Part shown: positions 8,662 to 17,356 of the stretch, one piece after another
Numbering within the stretch: the stretch's first letter is position 1
Layout of the letters: each line of letters starts with the position of its first letter
From: Oehlia diaphana
Taxonomy: Eukaryota; Glomeromycota; Glomeromycetes; Glomerales; Glomeraceae
Length of the DNA: 19,211 nt
Reading direction: 5' to 3'
Assembly: GCA_003833135.1 (NCBI GenBank)
Contig: QZLH01000684.1
Coordinates: forward strand, 49,995 to 69,205
Translations under genes and position numbers: made by a program
The notes under the pieces: model-generated
Told to the model about the DNA's origin: nothing
What the model saw: the letters and a program-made list of their open reading frames with translations, nothing else
Databases searched by the model: none

Positions 8662-10672
8662 GGGTAACATTATTCGGTGACCCATCGCCATGGCGTCCCT
8701 AAAAAAAATTCTATAAATTTGTGATACATGAATTTACATTATGCGGTTCAAAATTTTTTTTTGAAATATTGCAATTTTTTGACGAAACTAGAATTCTCAA
8801 AGCAAAATATCATTTATTGCATAAAAATATATTCAAATAAATCTATTCAACTTGTTCAAATGTTCTTTTAATAAAATTTATTTCTCAATATCTTCGTTAT
8901 CTTTGTTATTTAATTTTTCTTTGCAAGTTTTACTATTATGACCCTTCTGTTTACACACGGACACACCTTGCACTTGTATTAATATTAGATGAATCTAAAG
9001 CACTTTTAATTCTCTTATATGATTTAGACGCCCTTTTGGCCTTCGTTCAAATTACATTAGTATTACTAAGTATAAAACTTCCCACACTTCATAAATTAAT
9101 GAGGTATCTTCAAAATACGAACTTATTTGTACTTGCGGATAATCAAAAAGATTATCAATACACTGATTTGACTCATCAAATACCTAAAGCAAATGAAATT
9201 CTGTTTTAATTAGAATGTTAAATACTTGTAATAAAAATCTTGTAATTTACTATTTCTTTAGAGTGCAAAGTTTCAAGTTTAGCCTCTATAGCATGATAGC
9301 AAAGACTTAGATTCATTTGCTCCTCCTTGCTTTTTTACAACGTTTGGTTGCACCACAGATTCAAATTAGTCTTCGCTATAATTTTTTGGTCCAATTTGAG
9401 GTATAGTTTGTTTCCAATTTACAATATCACAATAGTCATTTCTTCTTGATACCTCTCTTCTAACGCATCAAATAACTTAAATAATGAAAATTTGAATTCC
9501 CAAAAAATCAGCTTTAATACCGAATTTTCACCTTCATTACGAGAAGTTGTTTGCACACCAGCAGTAAAATATTTACTGGTAAAAGCACGTGCTTATGATT
9601 GAGGGTTGCATCTTAAAGATCTCATCAAATAATCTTTGGATTGCAGATAATTTTGTAATAACATCTCCCACATTTTTATTAAATTAATACAAAATAAGTT
9701 ACATAGTTGTATATAGTGTGATTTATTACGTCAAAATAAAAAATTTTCTTTATTGAACTTTATACAATCAGTTATAATTACATTACGCATTTTTCTTTCA
9801 TTTTTAAAATAATAAAATGTTTACCCTGTATTGAATAGCTCTTTTGTTAAACTATTTCTTGTTGTATAAATATCCTTAATAAAATTATCAAAATCGGATC
9901 CAAGCTTTCCCTTTAATTGCTTTAGCAAATTCTGATTTACATGCCAAATACAATGCATGTGAAAGGTATTAGGAAATTGGACCGCAACAGCACCATTAAC
10001 TGCTGGATCAACACCTTTAACCAAAACCTTTGGCGAAAGACTAGTTGCTTCCATTAAACGTTGAAAAACCCACTCATGTGATGATCATCTACGATTGCTT
10101 GAGCTACAATTTGCATCTTTAAATTGTTATCAGACGTAACAAAATAGATAATGGACGATTGTGATGTTTAGTTTTACAAGTATTATCATGCATTATTACG
10201 TCATAATAACGCAACCACAATATTTACTGTTTCGGACTCATCCAAAAATTGCTCAATAATAATGAGTAATAAATGTAACGAAAAAAAAACAAATTAAGAG
10301 TAAAACGTATTTTAGTAAACCAACTTATTTAGTGATTTGACGAAAAAAAGTAATTGAAGAAGATAAAGGATAAGTAAATAGTTTGTTTAATGCATATAAA
10401 GAGAAAGAGATTAAAAAGCACTTGTTAAAAAACAATGAACTGTTTATTTAGAAAAAAAGAAAAGTAAAAAAGAAAAAAAAGAAAAAGGAGAAAGATTATC
10501 AGACGCGGGATAATAGTGAATATTGTGATAATTGTAAATAATGCATGTGATAAAGTGTTATCATGACGATTACAGATAGTGTAACGTAATATAAACTTAA
10601 ATTCAATTGGCTATTTACTGTATATAGGAGTCGCGACCACCCAGGTCGACGTGTCGCCAATTACATTTTCCC
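8662..10672 (-). mobile_element. complete, decayed Mutator-like element (MULE), 2,011 bp
   Basis: The element begins GGGTAACATTATTCGGTGAC at 8662 and ends at 10672. The right end read on the minus strand is GGGAAAATGTAATTGGCGAC. Over the first 29 positions (with one flanking A) 19 match, so these are diverged terminal inverted repeats. The flanking 9 bp are identical, TTTTAATTA at 8653-8661 and again at 10673-10681, and 9 bp is the characteristic Mutator duplication. Inside lies a FAR1-type transposase remnant on the minus strand. At about 2 kb the element is shorter than autonomous copies, and no N-terminal DNA-binding domain is visible in 10253-10672, where a purine-rich A/G tract lies instead (10440-10500). 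It therefore probably also suffered an internal deletion. Confidence 0.8.
8878..10252 (-). pseudogene. MULE / FAR1-related transposase, multiply frameshifted
   Basis: Blocks typical of the MULE transposase domain appear in order. NFWMSPKQ starts at about 10252. RYYDVIMHDNTCKTKHHNRP follows (first catalytic Asp in HDNT, 10185-10187). Then come DNNLKMQIVAQAIVDD, and VKGVDPAVNGAVAVQFPNTF followed by HCIWHVNQNLLKQLKGKLGS (the CxxH motif) in the longest surviving frame, 9821-10054. ARAFTSKYFTAGVQTTSRNE (about 9605-9540) precedes GENS and carries the likely catalytic Glu. The C-terminal zinc knuckle VCKQKGHNSKTC leads to a stop at 8878-8880. The expected TD of the second catalytic site reads KG, so that Asp is lost. 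Stops and indels separate the blocks, including one in the zinc knuckle (about 8955-8960). The protein is inactive. Confidence 0.85.
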
Positions 10673-10739
10673 TTTTAATTATTATTAATTTATGTAATAT
10701 TAATTGCTAATATTTTGATAATGCACTTAAATCATCCAG

Positions 10740-12220
10740 CTAAATTTCAGCTAAATACAAATAAGAATACAAATTCAAATAAATTTTTAGTATATTAAAT
10801 AAACAATATGCAATAATATGTATATTAGAATAGATTACAGTACCTGTTGCTATTTGCATTGTTGGCATCGGTTCTAGTTCTGATAAATCTGGTACATCAA
10901 GAGGTTGACCTTTATATTTTTTTGAGCTTGTTGATGACGGAAGTGCAGTCAAATCCAATTGCAAATTTATAAATTCGTACATTAATTCTTCAGAGGTTAA
11001 ATCTTCAATGATTTCCTCAATTGTTGGACGGTTTTCTGGAATTTCATCCCAACATTTTTGAATTAAATCTTTTAAAATTGATGGAATTTCATCCCTAATT
11101 TCTGGACGTTTTCCATAACGGCAAATTTCGTTTATAAGAAAATGATCCCATAATAGATCTTCAAATGGTAATTTTCCAGAAATGAGTGTATTTATAATAA
11201 TCCCCAACGAATAAATGTCAGATTTCTCTGTATATGGCTTTCTACGTAATACTTCAGGTGCTATATATGGCAATCTCCCATAAATTTTTTGATCGTTCAT
11301 TTCACTTGCCGGCCTACATAATCCAAAATCACTTATATATGTATGTTTATCATCTTGCAAAATGTTACCTATGTGCAAATCTCTATGAACTAAATTATTT
11401 AAGTGAATTAACATAAGACTTGTACAAATACTTATTAATCTTGATTCAAGTATTTTTAATGGAGTGAACCCTTGAATATTAAGAAAATTATTATCTATAT
11501 ATTTAAATACTAATATGAAATTCTTAGTATCAGGATGTTGTGAAATGCCGTATAGTGGTACTATAAAAGGATTAGATTCAAGCAATTTTACCAATGTTTT
11601 TAACTGTAATAGAAAAGAGACATAATCAATAAAATAATTAAATTAAGATTTCCCTTTGGTTTTCTTTTACTTACTTCATTAAGAAATCCTTTACTTATGT
11701 CTTTAGAAGAGTCATTCAATTCTTTTAAAGCAACTTTCTTTTGCTTTTTTCTTTTCCAGTTTTTATTTTCAAGATCCCAACCACTAATGTATCCATCGAT
11801 CCAATTGGCTGAATACACCTTAGCAAAACCTCCGGTAGCTACATATTTAATATTAGTAAATTTGTTATAAGGTATCCATTCTATTATACCACTTGTACTC
11901 GATGCTTCAAGTTGAGTATTTTTTATTAATTCATCAATATCTTTGTTTTCACTAGTCCACTTATCAAAGTCCTGTTGAAGATATTTTATGTTGCAAAAAG
12001 AACACCAAATAATATTTCCCGTATTAGGTTGAGAACACTCTTTGCATATCCCATATTGAATATGAGCTTTTTCTTTATCGTCAGTTTCCTCATTTAAACA
12101 TTCCACACAATAATAATGATTAGTAATAATATGTTTCCAATTTTTTTCACAGATTACCTCACAATTTCTATACTTTTTTTTTCTTTCATCTATGTTTAAA
12201 TCACGATCTATTGTTATCAT
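10740..12220 (-). CDS. TKL-type protein kinase with N-terminal zinc ribbon
   Basis: Two exons are clear. Exon 1 is 12220-11675 (182 codons) and ends in ...FLNE before the donor GTAAGT. A 71-nt intron (11674-11604) ends in ACAG. Exon 2 starts at 11603 in phase (LKTLVKLLES) and stops at 10740-10742. A further 93-nt intron (10843-10751) would change only the last residues. Numbering from the ATG at 12220: zinc ribbon C59-x2-C62...C73-x2-C76; glycine loop GGFAKVYSA near 130; ATP-site Lys 166 (VALK); HRDLHIGN at 255-262; DFG at 274-276; APE near 297; then SDIYSLG. All catalytic residues are present, so an active Ser/Thr or dual-specificity kinase of about 469 residues is expected. The family is greatly expanded in Rhizophagus, but the substrate is unknown. 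The frame stays open upstream to 12733 through a hydrophobic repeat region, so the ATGs at 12256 or 12685 are alternative starts that would add membrane helices. Confidence 0.85.
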
Positions 12221-12466
12221 TCTTCGTATTCTTAAATTTCTCAAATAAATTTTCATTAAAAAATATATTATTATTATTAAAAGTTGTATTATTATTATTA
12301 TTATTGGTCTCAATTCTATCCATATATTACTTATTAGTAACAGGGTAAACACTATTATATGAGCATTGCTTTCTTTTTGACTTAATTCAAGTGATAATTT
12401 TGACATAATGTCAATTGAAAATTTAATAATTATCATTAGTGCAATCGAAGTTATTAAAAAATTACT

Positions 12467-12960
12467 CTCCACTAATATGAAAACTATTATTGTTAAAATT
12501 ATTTCTTTCCATGGACTTTTTCTTCTAACTGATGATAAAATAATTCTTACCTGCAGACGAATAAATATTAGGAATAAAAACATGTCTTTCAACAATCTAT
12601 TTTCCATTAATTTTACAATTATCGTTATTAAAACTCTTTCTTGCCATATTTTTTTTATCATATTTATCAAAAAGATTCTATCCATTAATAGGACAATTAT
12701 TATTGATAAAACTGTTCCTTCCCATATACTTTCCTATTAATGTTAAGTTATCTGATGATAAGAAATACATTAAAATCAAAAAAGGGGGAAAGATATTTCC
12801 TTTAACAATTCATTTCCCATTAATTGTAAAACCACTGCCATTAAAGCCCTTGTTTGCCATTTTTTTTTGATTAAAGGTAATACGTCTAATGTGAATACTC
12901 TGTTAATTACTAGAGCTAAAATTATTTTAGAAAAATATGAGTATATTAAAAATGATAATA
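12467..12960. repeat. imperfect ~213-bp tandem repeat (about 2.3 copies) encoding hydrophobic segments
   Basis: A core resembling TCCATTAAT...TGCCAT recurs at 12468, 12603, 12681 and 12815. The spacings 135, 78 and 135 bp show a compound unit of 213 bp, and each is a multiple of three. On the minus strand the cores encode WKEIILTIIVFILVESN, WQERVLITIIVKLMENR, WEGTVLSIIIVLLMDR and WQTRALMAVVLQLMGNE. A weaker fifth copy (SKIILALVINR) lies at about 12895-12950. The unit starting near 12467 and the unit starting near 12681 also align between the cores, sharing CTGATGATAA. The repeats sit directly 5' of the kinase and in its frame. Confidence 0.7.
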
Positions 12961-13003
12961 AAAGTAAGATCAAGGTATTATAAAAAGGTCGAAGAGACAT
13001 CAT
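12776..13003 (-). CDS. short hydrophobic frame upstream of kinase 1 (possible broken N-terminal exon)
   Basis: ATG ATG at 13003 opens 75 codons: a membrane-like stretch (NTLILLLLSFLIYSYF) followed by two copies of the hydrophobic repeat, ending at a TGA. It lies in exactly the same frame as the kinase (offset 318 bp). Five stop codons between 12778 and 12734 separate it from the frame that continues into the kinase. No good donor/acceptor pair bridges the gap. It may be a degenerate former N-terminus, or an exon joined by splice sites I cannot identify. No function is assigned. Confidence 0.25.
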   Translation of the reverse strand: MMSLRPFYNTLILLLLSFLIYSYFSKIILALVINRVFTLDVLPLIKKKWQTRALMAVVLQLMGNELLKEISFPLF

Positions 13004-13344
13004 TTTTTAAAAAAATTAATGGAGGCAATTTTTATTTTTTATGACGGGTTTAAATAATCAAATTATCGGAATCATACTTCCGATGATTAAACCTGGAAGG
13101 TAACAAAATTTTTATAAATTATATTGATCTTCGATAAAAATAATAATAGATATGTTATTATTCAATAAATAAATGAAATTAAACTTTCCCTATTTCATTA
13201 AAGCAGATCCGCGAATCTATCATGAGGTTCCCATATCGGAGTTCTAAATACGTTTTTGATGATCCACTACTTATATGTGAACATAAAGACTCTTCATATT
13301 ATTGTATTGCACATTGCAATTATTTGAATTATTTGCAGATCATT
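13004..13344. other. AT-rich spacer upstream of kinase 1 and of the BTB relic
   Basis: No convincing exon. It would hold the 5' region of the minus-strand kinase gene and any lost N-terminal BTB exon on the plus strand. Confidence 0.4.
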
Positions 13345-13897
13345 AAAGTTCATTCCATTTAAAAATGTCTTGGCAAAGAAAAATAATAGAAAATTTATTT
13401 TAGAAAATTATTTTAAGGTAATAAATATATTGTACCTATAAATGTGCCTAGTATATACTGTAAAATACTTAATTAATATCTTTCAAAAAATATTCTTAGA
13501 TTTATTTTATATTGTGGAAAATTGATATAACGGAATTGGAGATGCCAGAATTATTGAAACTATTAATAGCAGTTGATGAACTTAATATTCAGTCTTTAAT
13601 CCCTCGTATTGAGGAATATTTTAATTAAACATCAATACAAGTTTTTACAACAACATCCTATAGGAATTCTTGAAAAAAATTTATTAAAATGAATATTTTA
13701 CAAGTTTATTGAATTATTTTCTTAATAAAATTTGTGAAGAAACTGAAATATTATTTAGTACTGACAAGTTTATCAACTTAAAGGTACCTATAATTGAATT
13801 GCTTATAAAACGGGATTTATGTTTAGAAGTAATTGAAATATGGGATAACTTATTAAAAACCTCTTTGATTTTCTTTATCATTATCCTTTTTATATAA
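13345..13897 (+). pseudogene. BTB/BACK-domain protein relic
   Basis: Fragments of a BTB-BACK protein of the kind very numerous in Rhizophagus appear in order, in several frames. NVLAKKNNRKFILENYF (13362-13412) resembles the end of the BTB fold. FILYCGK follows an AG at about 13499. LLKLLIAVDELNIQSLIPRI (about 13551-13610) is followed by EEYFN and a stop. One frame over is LIKHQYKFLQQHPIGILEK (13620-13677). Another frame over is NYFLNKICEETEILFSTDKF and onward to EVIEIWDNLLK (13712-13860), the BACK core. Three reading frames and internal stops within 400 bp make this a dead copy. BTB/BACK proteins usually serve as Cullin-3 adaptors (family knowledge). Confidence 0.8.
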
Positions 13898-13977
13898 GTC
13901 TACTTATAATTAACATAATAAACGTTAGAATTAGCAATTATTTGAGTGTAATATAAATTTAATGTTTTTCCTAAATT

Positions 13978-14166
13978 AACTTTCATCCTTACCCTAAACT
14001 AATGCTTAGCCCTAAGTTAATGTATTAAAAGTAAAAAAATAAGATTAACATTTTTCCTAAATTTAACATAAAAAATGTAAATACTAGTAACTAATGCATT
14101 ATCTTAATCCAATATCCTAATCCTCTTTCTAATCCTAACCCTAATTCTAAATCCTAATCCTAACCT
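13978..14166. repeat. degenerate interstitial telomere-like (CCTAA)n tracts
   Basis: Two clusters of CCTAA, CCCTAA and TCCTAA: a sparse one at 13978-14015 and a dense one at 14105-14166 (CTAATCCTAACCCTAATTC and similar). The minus strand reads TTAGG, TTAGGG and TTAGGATT variants, related to the fungal telomere repeat TTAGGG but diverged. Confidence 0.65.
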
Positions 14167-14189
14167 CAAAATTATATAAAATGGTGGAT

Positions 14190-14315
14190 TTTTTTAACAG
14201 TAAACACAGTTTATCATTCCAATTAAGTTCATCAAAATGATTTTTTAAATATTTGTTTAATGTGTCGCTATCTGCATATTCTAAATTAACAATTTTTTCA
14301 TTTATTGCATTTCGT
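14190..14315 (-). pseudogene. single-exon fragment of a TKL kinase
   Basis: After a TTTTCAG acceptor (exon start 14315) the frame reads RNAINEKIVNLEYADSDTLN and continues KYLKNHFDELNWNDK. This is the hinge and alpha-D region of the same kinase family as the two neighbouring genes (compare LVLEHADGGTLRDYL in the 15842-17080 gene). The similarity stops within about 40 codons, at LCLLLKKS, where the helix leading to HRD should follow, and the DNA runs into the CCTAA tract. No glycine loop or catalytic loop is present nearby. It is a truncated, non-functional copy. Confidence 0.7.
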
Positions 14316-15841
14316 CTGAAAACATATAAGTTAAAATAAATTGTCGTATTAGAAAAGAAAATATATTTTAAAAACTTGCCGAATTTTACATTTGTGATAC
14401 TGACTAAGCTAATTCCTTAATTAATAATCTCAAAATACAATAAACTAAATAAACTAATTAATATCGCTTAGTACAATGAAATAATATATGACAAAATTAA
14501 ATGCAAAATTCATTAATAATTCCCAAATTCATAATAAAATTCTAACTCCATTAGATTTCCCACTATCAAAATCATACTAAATCCATATTATCATTATTTC
14601 CATTAATCAAAATGATTAATGACATAAGAAAAGTGCGAAAGAATCGAAAATAGAAATATAATGATAAAACTAGAAAAAAAAATAATCTTTTTTCTAAGGT
14701 CATATTCCGACTCTTTTTATAACTTAAATTATGCACATTGTAATTAATCCTCAAAATCTGAATTTTATCCTCATAAAACTCTTCAAATTCCATCACCAAT
14801 ATAATCCTTAAAATTCTTTTAATCTACTTCCATTATATTCCTTAAATGGATGATCAACATTTCATTCTTAATCTCCGATCCCTTTGTTATAATTACACTA
14901 ATTACTTACCTTTGTAACAATGAATCTCATTCTATAATCAAATCTAAACAAATAAACAAATAAACAAATAAAATTTTAATATTTAACGTCATTTGCAGAC
15001 GAGATAAAATAAAATAAAATTTATATTTTAAGATTAAATATAATACTGCGCCCTACAAATAATAATTTCACCGTAAAATATTTTCACGAATATAAACTTG
15101 CCGAAGTGTTAACTGCACCATACATGTAATATCATATATAAACTATTTTTAATTTTTATTCGAATTTCTCTTTAATGATTTACTTATGAGTTTGTTTGTC
15201 ATTATTAAAGCGAAAAAACGAGTAGCGTTTTTCCAAGTAGCACGAGATATGAACCTTTTCCTATCGGTTATATGTTTTTAAAGTCCGAATATTCATAATA
15301 TTCAGAGATTAATTTTTCAAAATTATTAATTTTTACAAACTAGAAAAGCGATTTATAGGGATTTCGAAAGTTATTCAAAATTGTTTTGTAATACCAAAAA
15401 ATCATCCGACAAATGATCACTTGCACGTTTGCCTTTTTATCTTTAAAAATAAAGAAATTAAAATAAAAGTTTTAAAGTTTAATGATCATAAATTTTTAAA
15501 AAGTATTCAAATTTGATTAGTTTAATAAACACACACATATATATATATTAATCTTTTTCTTTTAAAAAAAAAAATATCTAAGTTTTATTTTCGAGACTAA
15601 ACGGAATTCATGAAATAGTACAAATTTCGTACGAGTACAAATATCAACACTCGAAATGATGATTTCAGAATTTTACGTATTACGCAATAAAAAAATCTAG
15701 CTTTTAATTTTCTCTACATAGAGTGAGATAAATATTCGTATAAAAATTAAGATAAAAGAAATTAACTCTAAAAATAAATCTCTGAGACCATATAAAAAAC
15801 CAAAAAAGTAATATATAAATTAATCTAAAGTTACAACCTGG
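14316..15841. other. AT-rich region between the kinase fragment and kinase 2
   Basis: It contains short simple repeats (AAACAAAT units at 14946-14971, (AT)n near 15537-15549). A 75-codon minus-strand frame at 14799-14572 (start MVMEFEEFYEDKIQ) shows no recognisable domain and is probably chance. Nothing else supportable. Confidence 0.45.
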
Positions 15842-17080
15842 TTAAAGTTTATACTTGTTTATGTCACAATCTATTCCGCAATTTGACAAGTCAGAATCTT
15901 CACCCTCCCTTTCTTCATTTACTTCTTCTTCATTAGAATAAGAAATGGTATTTTCAGAATCGATACTATTAAGAACTTTATTTATTTCGCAAATATATGG
16001 TCGTTTGTTCGGCTTGTGTTCCCAACATTCTATTCAAAACAATCAAAACAATCGCAATTAGTTAATAAGAAAGATTATACAAGTCATTGACTCATTGGTC
16101 CGCATCATACTTACTTTTATATAGTCTAACAAATATATCATTCGTGTTCTGAACAGGTTTTTCTCTTAAACCATTAAAAATATCTAACATAAGAGAGATG
16201 TGATCGTTCTTCGTTTCATAATTAAAAGGTGACGAACGACTTGTTAATTCCCACAATACGACTCCTAAACTATATATATCAGATTTCTCGTTTATCTTAT
16301 ATGAAGTTCCTCGATCAAATGTTTTAGAATCCACATAAGGTATTACACCCCATACTTCAGTATTATAACAATCTGATCCTTTTAGGAATGAATGGCCGAA
16401 ATCTAACAATTTGATCGTATTTTGATGTACTAAGATATTATTGGGATGCTAAAAAAGAATATATATGTTAATTACACAATATAATGACCTAGTTCGAATA
16501 AATGAATTTTCTATTATTGTACTTACAAGATCCCCGTGTACGATTCCCTTATCATCATGTAACCATAAAATCGCACTTGCAATCTCTTTAGCAAACTTTA
16601 ATTGGTCCTTCCATTCAAAAGTTATAGTATCGTCTCTTAAATAATCTCTTAGTGTTCCACCGTCCGCATGTTCAAGAACAAGCGAATATTTCTCTTCATC
16701 TAACGATAAAAATATGTCAACAAAAATTATTATAGGTTATTACATAATCGCTATTTTTACCTTGTGACTTCGTGAGTCCGTAAAATTGAATTATATGTTT
16801 ATGCCCGTTGACTATATTCGTTAAATAAGCCTAGGAAGAAAGTGGGCCTTTAATATTTTATTTTTACATAGCGAAAGTGCTATCAGTAACATACCTCTTT
16901 ATTATCAACAAATTTCTTAATCGCATATATTGTTGATGTATTCTTCCATTTTGCAGCATAAACCGAAGCAGTTCCTCCAGAGCCAATAGTCTTCGGAAGA
17001 ATCTCAAAGTCTTGAGGACCATAATAATGGATTATCCTATCATCCAATAATATTTTTAGCCTATTGGCGTTGAGATGCGA
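15842..17080 (-). CDS. TKL-type protein kinase, five exons visible, first exon not found
   Basis: The exons fit in phase: 17080-16895, 16830-16761, 16699-16527, 16448-16115 and 16029-15842 (TAA at 15842-15844), with donors GTATGT, GTAAAA, GTAAGT and GTAAGT and acceptors ending CTAG, TTAG, TTAG and ATAG. They give 316 residues. Glycine loop GSGGTASVYAAKW at 33-45; ATP-site Lys 55 (AIKK); hinge LVLEHADGG; catalytic loop VHGDLHPNNIL (Asp 142, Asn 147) spanning an exon junction; DFG at 159-161; SDIYSLGVVLWEL; CWEHKPNKRPYICE near the end, then an acidic tail (NEEEVNEEREGEDSDLS). The HRD arginine is Gly, a variant I recall as frequent in this lineage, so activity is likely but perhaps not activation-loop-phosphorylation dependent. 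The first visible exon starts after an AG (17082-17081) and has no ATG. The expected short 5' exon is absent from the adjacent DNA, which is a minisatellite. Confidence 0.85.
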
Positions 17081-17125
17081 CTATAATGATGTGACGTGGT
17101 GCATGATTGGAATTTTTTTTTGAAG

Positions 17126-17356
17126 AGAGAATTTTCCAAGAATTTTCCAGAGGGAAAAGCATTTGTAATCAGCAATCGAAGAGAATTTTCCAAGAGAAAG
17201 AATTTCCAGGAGAAAGAATTTTCCAGGAGAAAGAATTTCCCAGGAGAAAGAATTTTCCAAGAGAAAGAATTTTCCAAGAGAAGGATTTTTCCAAAGAAGG
17301 AAATACAGTAGTAATCAAGCATAAGCATGAGCGGAGAGAATTTTCCAAGAGAAAGA
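17126..17356. repeat. 17-bp minisatellite AGAATTTTCCAAGAGAA
   Basis: Seven consecutive 16-17 bp units run from 17182 to about 17300 (starts 17182, 17199, 17215, 17232, 17249, 17266, 17283). Related single copies lie at 17126-17150 and 17336-17356. Variation is mainly T3/T4 and CAAG/CAGG. Because 17 is not a multiple of three, the array leaves several frames open on both strands with F/K/E/R-rich or S/L/F-rich translations; I regard these as artefacts. Confidence 0.85.

Noticed and set aside
12408..12740. 110-codon plus-strand frame through the 213-bp repeat
   Set aside because: It mirrors the repeats on the opposite strand; the minus-strand frame is longer and runs into a definite kinase.
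14572..14799. 75-codon minus-strand frame beginning MVMEFEEFYEDK
   Set aside because: No recognisable domain, no splice context and no homology to its neighbours; length is within chance for a start-to-stop frame.
14946..14971. CRISPR-like or regulatory array in the AAACAAAT units
   Set aside because: Three or four identical 8-bp microsatellite units without spacers; a eukaryotic simple repeat.
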